A stretch of DNA of 64,000 bases. It comes from Pseudidiomarina sediminum DSM 21906. Lineage in GTDB: Bacteria > Pseudomonadota > Gammaproteobacteria > Enterobacterales > Alteromonadaceae. Position 1 is the first letter of the stretch. Every line of letters begins with the position of its first letter. The translations under genes and the position numbers were made by a program. The notes under the pieces were generated by a model. That model saw nothing but the letters and a program-made list of their open reading frames with translations. It was not told where the DNA came from and ran no database searches. Of the stretch, positions 10,220-17,883 are shown piece after piece. The DNA lies in NCBI RefSeq assembly GCF_000423165.1, contig NZ_AUHL01000008.1, positions 20,193-84,192 on the forward strand, given 5' to 3'.

Positions 10220-10227
10220 GGTCGTCG
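10204..10227. terminator. Perfect 11-bp inverted repeat spanning two convergent stop codons
   Basis: CGACGACCTTA, then AG, then the exact reverse complement TAAGGTCGTCG. The repeat contains the last codons and stops of both the BCCT gene and the convergent GGDEF/EAL gene, so both proteins end in an Asp-Asp-Leu stretch. There is no T-run. It could act as a compact bidirectional terminator or an mRNA 3' end stabiliser. Confidence 0.45.
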
Positions 10228-13200
10228 AGCAGTTCGTCTAATGGTTTGGGCTTGGCAAAGAAGTAGCCTTGCCCAAACTCACAGCCGAGTTCTGTCAGGC
10301 GCACCGCTTGCTCGGCGGTTTCAATACCTTCCGCGACCACAGCAATATCTAATTGCCGCGCCATTGCCAAAATGCCACGTACAATGGCTTCATCACTAGA
10401 TTTTTGACAGACTTCTTGAATAAACGCGCGGTCAATCTTGAGCTTGCTAACAGGTAATTGCTTCAGGTAACTCAAGCTCGAAAAGCCGGTTCCAAAATCA
10501 TCAATCGCCATGGTGAAACCTGCATCACGGAACTTCTCGATTAACGCGACGGCATGCTTACTATCGTCCATGAGAATCGTTTCTGTCAGCTCAAGCTCAA
10601 TACTATTGTTGCTTAGGCCGTACGACGCGACGGTGTCGAGAATGCTGTCGAAGAAGTTCGCACGGTGAAACTGGAGCGCTGACAAGTTGACTGCCACGCG
10701 CAAATCAGGATGTTTTTCACGCATGCGTTGTAAATCTTCGCAGGCACGACTAAAAGCCCATTGGCTGGCTGGAATAATCTGGCCGGTGGCCTCGGCCATC
10801 GGGATAAACTTGTCCGGAGCGATAAAGCTGCCATCATTCAGCTGCCAACGCATGAGTGCCTCAACGCCGACAATGTTGCCGCTGGCAAGGTGCACAATAG
10901 GTTGATAGAACAGTTGCAGGCGCTCTTGGTCAATCGCTTGTTGAAACTGGTTCCGCAGGTGCACATCAACGCGTTGATGGTGCTCAAGCGTGCGGTTATA
11001 GAAACATAGGTGGTTGCGACCTTGGCGCTTCGCCATGGTCATCGCGCGGTCGGCCTGTTGGATCAGATCGACCGCTGATTGCGCCGCCGAGCAGTAGCAC
11101 GAAACCCCAATACTGGCGGTGATATAGACCTTTTGCTTGCGAATCTCATAGGGCTCTGCAATCAGCTCAAGTAAATGATTACCAATGCGTTCAGCTTCAA
11201 TGAGCTCTTTGATGCTGAGCGCAACGACAAACTCATCACCACCAAAGCGTGCCATGAAGTGGGGCGGCTCGAGCGCGTCATTAAGGCGTTGCGCTACCTG
11301 TTTCAACACCTCGTCGCCGGAGGCAAGTCCCATCGCTTCGTTGACCGGTTTGAAGCTATCTAAATCAATGAATAAGACGGCCCAGAAACACGACAAGCCA
11401 TTTTTCTGCTCTTTGTGTAAGGTGGTCGCGAGGCGCCGTTCAAATGAATTACGGTTGAGCAATTGTGTTAGGGCATCATGTTCCGCTTGGAAGGCCAATT
11501 GTGCTTTACCTTCCACACGCTCGGTAATGTCTTGATGAATACCAATAAAGTGCGTAATGGTACCTTTGCTATCCGCCACCGGGGCCAGTTGTAATTCATC
11601 CCAAAACGAGGTGCCGTCTTTGCGATAATGACGTACTTCGCCGGTGTACTCGGTGCAGTTATTTAGTGCGCTACCAATCGCTTCGATAGTTGCCGGGTTG
11701 GTGCGCGGACCAATAAGGAAGTCGCACGATCGACCTTCGAGCTCTTTGGCGCTGTAGCCAGTCATGCGCTGGAAGGTTTCGTTAGTGTAGGTGATAGGGC
11801 TACTTGGATGCTGGGCATCGGAAATGACAATACCATTGGTACTGGCATGAATGCTACGTTCCAGTACATGCAGGCGTTCGTCTTGTTGGCGCTGTGCGGT
11901 AGTGTCTTTGGCGATACCGAAAACACCGGTAATGGCACCGTTGATTTTGATCGGCAAGCTGGTGATATCAATAAAACGCAATGCTTTCTGAGAATTGTAG
12001 ACACGCAGTTGATATTGCACCGACTCACCGTTCAAGGATGCTTTAAAGTTGGCTTGTGCGTGCGCCACATCTTCCGGGTGAAGAAACTCAACGAAGTTAC
12101 TGCCAATCACTTGTTCAGGGTCATGCTGCAAGGTTGAGAACACCGCATGGTTGGCGTTGATGATGGTACCTTCAGTATCAAGCGAATAAATTGCGTCAGG
12201 GTGGAAGGTGAACAGCGAGCGAAATTGTTGTTCATTCACCAGCAGGTCACGTTGTTGTTCTTGCATACGGCGCTGGGCATTTTTAAGCCGCAAACTATGC
12301 TGTTGTAACTGACGATTCTGTTGCGCTACCACTAAAAACGAAATACAGAACATAAAACCTAAAAAGGCAACGATCATCCGTAAGTTTGAGGCGTTGGAAA
12401 GGTTATCAAACGAATACAAGCTCACCGTCAGCAATAATGGCGCTGTGTGTGGCAGGTTGACCGTCGCGCTGGCGACTAAAAGTTCGTTGCGATGACGCGG
12501 CTTACTGGTATCAAAACTCATGGTGCGCTCGTCATCATGGCCCACATAAATTTTTAAGAAGCTAGGTAGTAACCGCGTTTCAGGGCTTAACAGCTGCATT
12601 AAGTCCACCACCACCAGCAGTGAGTAGTGTTCGTCGGCTTGGTAGCCGACCGGCATGAGAATAAAGCCGAGCGGTTTGGCATTGCTACGAAAATCGGTGC
12701 TCGGTACCAGCATGGCGATATCTTCTGGGGCTGACATCAACCAATTTTGTACTTCAGGTTGGTTCAACTGGCGCAAGTAGTCGCGTTGATCGTCGCTTTG
12801 CTGTTGCCAAACCGGTCGCCCGTATTTGTCGAGCATATGAATTGCCAAGTAATGCGGGATATCACGCAGGTAACTGGCACTATCAAAACGCGCCGCTTCA
12901 GCAAGTGGCGAAATATCAAATTGCTGCCAGCGTTCCCGTAGGCGGTTGAGAATTTGAACGTTGACCGCAACGGTTTGCTGCCGAACTTTGGCGACTTTTT
13001 CGATGGTGTCGACCGCTTCGTGGCGGATGCTTTTGATTTGCGCCAAGCTTTGGTGGTACCAAATACCGCAGATCAACGCAATAAAGAAAAAGGTAAGCCA
13101 GGTCGCTGGCGTGTTCTCAACACGGAAGAACAGACGTTGCCGGGCCGAGACCAAAAACAACGATAAACTTACCAGCAATAACATCACCGCAGCTAACGAG

Positions 13201-13715
13201 GTAACTGGTGGATGCGGACCTAAGTAGGCGAAGCCGTCGTCCACAAAGTGAAGGGCGCAGGCGGTGATCGCCATCACCAGTAGAATGCATGAAGCTGCGC
13301 GTAGCCAGCGCCGTTGCAACATGTGTCGCGGGTTCAGCAGTAGGGCAAAACCGAGGAGCACAAAGGTGCTGGCTACGGGAGGATAAAAGTAAGCATCCAG
13401 ATAGCCCAAAAACTCCAGCTGAAAGAGGCTGTCGATAGATAAATGAAGCAACAAACTATGCGTTGCTATGACAATCACCAACAGCGCAGCGCTAATTTGT
13501 AACACCCTGCGCTTCGCGGCTTGCGCAAAGAGCGCTATGGCCGTCGCCAGCGCTACAATGGCCGAGGCTGACGAAATAATCCGTTCAAACGCCGTTGCAG
13601 GTTGGGTATAGGTATTCACAGCAACGCCGAGAATACCAAACACAAAGGTGGCACAAATGGTCACAAACAAAGTGACGTTGACGAGCGATAAAGCAAGACT
13701 ACGGCGATAGAGCAT
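10212..13715 (-). CDS. Membrane-anchored PAS-PAS-GGDEF-EAL cyclic-di-GMP protein
   Basis: A 1167-residue regulator. About six hydrophobic segments lie in the first 220 residues. A periplasmic-type sensor region of about 200 residues follows, then another membrane segment near residue 440. Two PAS domains follow (about 500-620 with HPDAIYSLDTEGTIINAN, and 625-745 with GYSAKELEGRSC and YRKDGTSFWDE), then a GGDEF domain with intact RFGGDEF and an EAL domain with GVEALMRW and DDFGTGFSSLSYLKQLP. Both catalytic motifs look complete, so it may make or degrade c-di-GMP; tandem proteins often act mainly as phosphodiesterases. The ligand of the sensor region is unknown. Confidence 0.9.
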   Translation of the reverse strand: MLYRRSLALSLVNVTLFVTICATFVFGILGVAVNTYTQPATAFERIISSASAIVALATAIALFAQAAKRRVLQISAALLVIVIATHSLLLHLSIDSLFQLEFLGYLDAYFYPPVASTFVLLGFALLLNPRHMLQRRWLRAASCILLVMAITACALHFVDDGFAYLGPHPPVTSLAAVMLLLVSLSLFLVSARQRLFFRVENTPATWLTFFFIALICGIWYHQSLAQIKSIRHEAVDTIEKVAKVRQQTVAVNVQILNRLRERWQQFDISPLAEAARFDSASYLRDIPHYLAIHMLDKYGRPVWQQQSDDQRDYLRQLNQPEVQNWLMSAPEDIAMLVPSTDFRSNAKPLGFILMPVGYQADEHYSLLVVVDLMQLLSPETRLLPSFLKIYVGHDDERTMSFDTSKPRHRNELLVASATVNLPHTAPLLLTVSLYSFDNLSNASNLRMIVAFLGFMFCISFLVVAQQNRQLQQHSLRLKNAQRRMQEQQRDLLVNEQQFRSLFTFHPDAIYSLDTEGTIINANHAVFSTLQHDPEQVIGSNFVEFLHPEDVAHAQANFKASLNGESVQYQLRVYNSQKALRFIDITSLPIKINGAITGVFGIAKDTTAQRQQDERLHVLERSIHASTNGIVISDAQHPSSPITYTNETFQRMTGYSAKELEGRSCDFLIGPRTNPATIEAIGSALNNCTEYTGEVRHYRKDGTSFWDELQLAPVADSKGTITHFIGIHQDITERVEGKAQLAFQAEHDALTQLLNRNSFERRLATTLHKEQKNGLSCFWAVLFIDLDSFKPVNEAMGLASGDEVLKQVAQRLNDALEPPHFMARFGGDEFVVALSIKELIEAERIGNHLLELIAEPYEIRKQKVYITASIGVSCYCSAAQSAVDLIQQADRAMTMAKRQGRNHLCFYNRTLEHHQRVDVHLRNQFQQAIDQERLQLFYQPIVHLASGNIVGVEALMRWQLNDGSFIAPDKFIPMAEATGQIIPASQWAFSRACEDLQRMREKHPDLRVAVNLSALQFHRANFFDSILDTVASYGLSNNSIELELTETILMDDSKHAVALIEKFRDAGFTMAIDDFGTGFSSLSYLKQLPVSKLKIDRAFIQEVCQKSSDEAIVRGILAMARQLDIAVVAEGIETAEQAVRLTELGCEFGQGYFFAKPKPLDELLDDLT

Positions 13716-13760
13716 AGTTGTTGTTAATGATTTTCATTTGTCTTTATAGTAGGCGCAACG

Positions 13761-14219
13761 TTAGGCGTGGGTCAACGCGTTTCGCTGCATGATGTAACGG
13801 TCTTCACCGGGGCCGAGGTAATCTTGTTCCTCTGCGACGATGTTAAAGCCGTGTTTTTGGTAAAGTGCTGCCGCCTTAGGGTTGGCTGGTGACACGCTTA
13901 ACCAGGCATTGTGATACCCCAATTGCTGGACCTCATGCAACCATGTTTGCAAAAGCTTAGCACCAACGCCTTGGCCGCGTTGTGATGCGCCAACGAGTAA
14001 AGACATCAACCAAATTTGTCCCGCTTGCGTGCCTGGTGCTCCCATACAGTAGCCCACCACTTGCGCTTCAACCTCTGCCACGTAAAGTAATTCTGGCCAC
14101 TGGTGAATAGCTTGAAAGAAGACTGGGGCAGGGTATCCATCATCTGGATAGAAGCTGGCTTCGAGTGAAGCCAGCACAGCAACATCCGCAGTGGATGCAG
14201 TACGAAAACGCAATGTCAT
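13761..14219 (-). CDS. GNAT family N-acetyltransferase
   Basis: A 152-residue single-domain acetyltransferase. The acetyl-CoA pyrophosphate loop is seen as RGQGVGAKLL (about residues 80-90), followed by the C-terminal NPKAAALYQKHGF motif that packs against the cofactor. The acceptor substrate cannot be predicted. Its ATG is three bases past the stop of the upstream yceI-like gene, so the two are probably co-transcribed. Confidence 0.85.
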   Translation of the reverse strand: MTLRFRTASTADVAVLASLEASFYPDDGYPAPVFFQAIHQWPELLYVAEVEAQVVGYCMGAPGTQAGQIWLMSLLVGASQRGQGVGAKLLQTWLHEVQQLGYHNAWLSVSPANPKAAALYQKHGFNIVAEEQDYLGPGEDRYIMQRNALTHA

Positions 14220-14222
14220 GAG

Positions 14223-14804
14223 TTAATCTTCTTTTTCAAACTGCACAGAAAAGGTGACTGGCACGACATAGTCGATGGCGTTCAGTCCAGCAATCTCACG
14301 TAACTTGTCGATACCTGCAACAAGGTCAAACGCTTTGGCGTTAACTAAGATCGGTTGACGGGTGGTCGCCAGCAAGGTGGTTTCGTTCAAGTGGGTCACT
14401 TGTACCGCAGCTTCGACAGTAATGGTCTCGCCAGCGATGGTTAGCGCTAGTGGTACTGTGGCAACTTGGGTGCTTGGTGCGTTGCTGGTGTCATATAACG
14501 CTTCTGGTAATGTCGCTGTAGCCGTGACTGCTGGGTGCTTACTCGCATCAAACAAGTGCTCCAACATCCGCTCATTCCGAATAGGAATGGTGGTGTCGAT
14601 GCTGCTTAGTGGAATGCTGATACTCAAGGCACCGTCCTCAAGCGTACCCGTGATGCTGGTGAAGCGGTGGGTTTCTTCGACGGTATCGTTTTTCACTGAA
14701 GCGAAATACAGTTCTGCGTTTTCGCTATTGAGTTGCCAAGTGTCGGCAAGGGCAGCTTGGCTCGCCATCAGAGCCACCGTTGAACATAGCAATTGTTTAA
14801 ACAT
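14223..14804 (-). CDS. YceI family periplasmic lipid-binding protein
   Basis: A 193-residue secreted protein with a signal peptide (MFKQLLCSTVALMASQAALA) and a YceI-type lipocalin-like barrel: WQLNSENAELYF at the start, TTIPIRNERMLEHLFDASKHP in the middle and a C-terminal VPVTFSVQ strand. YceI-like proteins bind isoprenoids or other amphiphiles in the periplasm. The ATG at 14804 follows AGAGGTGTAT; a GTG six bases upstream is in frame but less likely. First gene of a pair with the GNAT enzyme. Confidence 0.87.
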   Translation of the reverse strand: MFKQLLCSTVALMASQAALADTWQLNSENAELYFASVKNDTVEETHRFTSITGTLEDGALSISIPLSSIDTTIPIRNERMLEHLFDASKHPAVTATATLPEALYDTSNAPSTQVATVPLALTIAGETITVEAAVQVTHLNETTLLATTRQPILVNAKAFDLVAGIDKLREIAGLNAIDYVVPVTFSVQFEKED

Positions 14805-14974
14805 ATACACCTCTTCTCGGTTCGGGGTTTAGGCGCTCAATACTAGCAACATCTTTAGTCGTGGTCATTTCAATTTGATGGCAGCGTTGAAACTTTACAT
14901 AGCCTTTATTCCCTCGCGATGTAGCGTTAAGTGTGCAGAAATTTGAACAGTTTATTTCTAAGGATTATGGGTAA

Positions 14975-15038
14975 CATGTCGACAATGTATGCTGGTATTG
15001 TTGATGGCGCCCGTCAAAAGGCGTAATATGTCGACAAT
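14975..15038. promoter_or_regulatory. Two ATGTCGACAAT boxes, probable PrpR(GntR) operator
   Basis: The 11-mer ATGTCGACAAT occurs at 14976-14986 and 15028-15038, 52 bp apart (about five helical turns), immediately upstream of the GntR gene and prp operon. Each is a near-palindrome around TCGA (TGTCGACA core). This form fits a GntR dimer site; autoregulation and control of prpBC-acnD-prpF is inferred from position. Confidence 0.6.
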
Positions 15039-15071
15039 CTTGGTGTTTCAGCCCATTGATGAGGAAGCCTT

Positions 15072-15755
15072 TTGAGTACACATCCGCATCTCCTACGCCG
15101 TGCAATTACAGCTTCTGATCGCGTTTTGTATGAAATTCAATCTGCGATTGTCGAAGGTAGCATCCCGGCCGGCAGTAAAATTAGTGAACCTGAGTTGGCG
15201 CGTCGTTTTGATGTCAGTCGGGCACCATTACGCGAGGCACTGGCGCGCTTGGAGCGTTGCCACCTTATCGAACGTACACCAAATGCTGGGGCGCGCGTGG
15301 TGACCTTGTCACCCGAAGGCTTGATTGCCTTGTACCAGTTACGTGAAGAGCTGGAAGGGTTGGCCTGTCGGTTAGCCGCAGAACAAATGCCAGAACATGA
15401 AGTGCAAGAGTTGGCGGCACTGCTTGACCAACACCTATCCAGCCAGCGCGTGCGTGAAGGTGAGAGTTATTATCAAGAAGCCGGTGATCTCGACTTTCAT
15501 TATCGTGTCATCTTAGGCAGCAAGAATCCCTATTTAATTAATATGCTTTGTGACGAGTTGTACTACTTGGTGCGTATGTATCGGGTACAGATGGGTATGA
15601 ATGGACCGCGTGTGTCCCGTGCCTTTGACGAGCATAAAGCAATTTTAACGGCCATCGCGAATCGTGATGGTGAGTTGGCGGACTTATTGATGCGTCGTCA
15701 TATCAGTGCATCACGTCGTAATATTGAACAACAACTGCAAGCAGAGAAGGATTAA
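15072..15755 (+). CDS. GntR family regulator of the methylcitrate operon
   Basis: A 227-residue FadR/FCD-type GntR protein. The winged helix occupies about residues 14-75 (SDRVLYEIQSAIVEG, then ELARRFDVSRAPLREAL), followed by an all-helical FCD ligand domain with DLDFHYRVI and a late HISASRRN. The start codon appears to be TTG at 15072, six bases after GAGGAA. It stands three bases before prpB, and duplicated palindromes lie upstream. In Shewanella-type genomes a GntR protein, not the sigma-54 PrpR, controls propionate catabolism, and this gene matches that arrangement. The ligand is probably a methylcitrate-pathway metabolite. Confidence 0.88.
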   Translation: MSTHPHLLRRAITASDRVLYEIQSAIVEGSIPAGSKISEPELARRFDVSRAPLREALARLERCHLIERTPNAGARVVTLSPEGLIALYQLREELEGLACRLAAEQMPEHEVQELAALLDQHLSSQRVREGESYYQEAGDLDFHYRVILGSKNPYLINMLCDELYYLVRMYRVQMGMNGPRVSRAFDEHKAILTAIANRDGELADLLMRRHISASRRNIEQQLQAEKD

Positions 15756-15758
15756 TTT

Positions 15759-16637
15759 ATGAGTCACATTGTTAGTGCTGGCGCCAAGTTACGCCAAGCG
15801 ATTCAAACTGAAAGCCCGCTGCAAATTGTCGGTACGATTAACGCGTACACGGCAATGATGGCTGAAAAAGTCGGTCATAAAGCACTTTATCTTTCTGGCG
15901 CAGGTGTTGCGAATGCGTCGTTCGGTTTACCTGACTTAGGTATGACCTCGTTGAATGACGTTTGTGAAGACATTCGCCGTATTACCGGCGCAACGGACTT
16001 ACCTTTGTTGGTTGATGCTGACACCGGTTGGGGTGGCGCGTTCAATATTGCCCGCACTGTTAAAGAAATGACCCGCGCTGGCGCGGCAGGTTTTCACATT
16101 GAAGACCAAGTTGCGCAAAAGCGTTGTGGCCATCGTCCAAACAAAGAAATCGTTAGCCAAACAGAAATGGTCGATCGCGTGAAAGCCGCTGTTGATGCGC
16201 GTACCGATGACCAGTTTTTGATCATGGCGCGTACCGATGCGTTACAACAAGAAGGTTTAGAAGCAGCCATCACCCGTGCGCAAGCTTGTGTTGAGGCCGG
16301 TGCTGATGCGATTTTTGCTGAAGCGGTGCACACCTTAGAGCAATACCAAGCGTTTACCCAAGCGTTGAACGTACCTGTGCTTGCCAACATCACTGAATTT
16401 GGTGCCACGCCATTGTTCAACAAAGCCGAATTGGCAGGCGTTGGTGTCGAGATGGTGTTGTATCCATTGAGTGCGTTCCGTGCCATGAACAAAGCGGCAC
16501 TGAATGTGTACGAGCACTTGCTCGCCGACGGCGATCAAAAAGCTGTGGTGGAGAGCATGCAGACGCGCGCGGAATTGTATGAGTTTTTGAATTATCACGC
16601 GTTCGAAGAAAAACTCGATCAGTTGTTTAATAAATAA
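15759..16637 (+). CDS. prpB: 2-methylisocitrate lyase
   Basis: Cleaves 2-methylisocitrate to pyruvate and succinate in the methylcitrate cycle. The 292-residue protein carries the ICL/PEPM signatures VDADTGWG for metal binding and [10 protein letters not shown] with catalytic C123, in the form typical of PrpB rather than isocitrate lyase. The start ATG is three bases after the GntR stop, indicating co-transcription. An A-rich inverted repeat separates it from prpC. Confidence 0.95.
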   Translation: MSHIVSAGAKLRQAIQTESPLQIVGTINAYTAMMAEKVGHKALYLSGAGVANASFGLPDLGMTSLNDVCEDIRRITGATDLPLLVDADTGWGGAFNIARTVKEMTRAGAAGFHIEDQVAQKRCGHRPNKEIVSQTEMVDRVKAAVDARTDDQFLIMARTDALQQEGLEAAITRAQACVEAGADAIFAEAVHTLEQYQAFTQALNVPVLANITEFGATPLFNKAELAGVGVEMVLYPLSAFRAMNKAALNVYEHLLADGDQKAVVESMQTRAELYEFLNYHAFEEKLDQLFNK

Positions 16638-16640
16638 GAA

Positions 16641-16723
16641 CGTTGCTTGTTGCTCGCTGCTTGCTGTTTGAAAAAAACAAAAAAGCAGCAAATCAAAGAA
16701 CAAGCAACAAGCAGCAAATAACG
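16641..16723. repeat. Long imperfect inverted repeat between prpB and prpC
   Basis: The left arm (16641-16670) is built from repeated GCTTGTTGCT/GCTGCTTGCT units; an A-rich centre AAAAAAACAAAAA follows; the right arm (about 16684-16723) contains AACAAGCAACAAGCAGC. The arms pair imperfectly over about 30 bases. It sits between co-directional genes of one operon, so it could be an RNA-stability or attenuation element, or a dispersed intergenic repeat of this lineage. Confidence 0.6.
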
Positions 16724-16743
16724 AATAACGAAGGAGCAGAGAC

Positions 16744-17868
16744 ATGGTTGATAAAAAATTAGGTGGCGCGGGTTTGCGCGGACAAGTCGCTGGCGAAACA
16801 GCATTATGTACCGTTGGTAAAAGCGGTTCTGGTTTGACCTACTATGGTTACGATATTAAAGAATTGGCGGACAAAGTTAGCTTTGAAGAAGTAGCGTATT
16901 TATTGGCGCACGGTGAGTTGCCAAACGCCGATGAGCTGGCCGCTTATAAAGGACGTCTGGCCAAGTTACGTGGCTTGCCACAAAGTTTGAAAGATGTGTT
17001 GGAACGTATTCCAGCAGACGCACACCCGATGGATGTGATGCGTACCGGTTGTTCATTCCTCGGCAATATTGAGCCTGAGCATGACTTCAGTGAAGCGGAT
17101 GACAAAATTGAGCGTTTGCTGGCAGCTTTCCCAAGCATCTTGCTGTACTGGTACCAATTCAGCCATCACGGCAAGCGTATCGAAACTGAGACCGACGCGG
17201 ACTCGATTGGCGCGCATTTCCTTGAATTGTTGCATGGCGAGAAGCCTTCGCAGTTGCATGCCGATGTCATGAACACGTCACTCATTTTGTATGCAGAGCA
17301 TGAGTTCAATGCGTCAACCTTTACTGCGCGTGTGTGTGCCTCAACCTTGTCAGACATTTTCTCATGTGTGACCGGTGCCATTGGTTCATTGCGTGGTCCT
17401 TTACACGGTGGCGCGAACGAAGCAGCGATGGAATTGATCGAGAACATGAAAGATGCTGATGACGCTGAGCAAACCTTGATGGGCATGCTCGAGCGCAAAG
17501 AAAAGATCATGGGCTTCGGTCACGCGATTTATCGTGAATTCGATCCACGTAACGACATCATCAAAGCTTGGTCGAAGAAGCTTGCCGATGAGCATGGCGA
17601 TACGCGTTTGTATGACGTCTCCGTACGTTGTGAAGAAGTCATGTGGCGCGAGAAGAAATTGTTCCCGAATGCGGACTTTTTCCATGCTTCGGCGTACCAC
17701 TTTATGGGTATTCCCACAGAATTGTTTACGCCAATTTTTGTCATGTCACGCGTCAGCGGTTGGACCGCACACGTGAAAGAGCAGCGCGCGAACAACCGTA
17801 TTATCCGTCCAAGTGCCGATTATACTGGTCCAGAGCCACGTCCAGTGCCAGCGTTGAACGAACGCTAA
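16744..17868 (+). CDS. prpC: 2-methylcitrate synthase
   Basis: Condenses propionyl-CoA with oxaloacetate. At 374 residues it is a short citrate-synthase fold protein of the PrpC type, with GLTYYGYDIKELA near the N-terminus, GPLHGGANEAAM with a catalytic histidine, and MGFGHAIYREFDPR with the second histidine. The terminal PRPVPALNER is typical of the family. The ribosome binding site is GAAGGAGCAGAGAC. The operon order prpB-prpC-acnD-prpF supports methylcitrate rather than citrate synthesis. Confidence 0.95.
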   Translation: MVDKKLGGAGLRGQVAGETALCTVGKSGSGLTYYGYDIKELADKVSFEEVAYLLAHGELPNADELAAYKGRLAKLRGLPQSLKDVLERIPADAHPMDVMRTGCSFLGNIEPEHDFSEADDKIERLLAAFPSILLYWYQFSHHGKRIETETDADSIGAHFLELLHGEKPSQLHADVMNTSLILYAEHEFNASTFTARVCASTLSDIFSCVTGAIGSLRGPLHGGANEAAMELIENMKDADDAEQTLMGMLERKEKIMGFGHAIYREFDPRNDIIKAWSKKLADEHGDTRLYDVSVRCEEVMWREKKLFPNADFFHASAYHFMGIPTELFTPIFVMSRVSGWTAHVKEQRANNRIIRPSADYTGPEPRPVPALNER

Positions 17869-17883
17869 GCGAAGGAGTTGATT

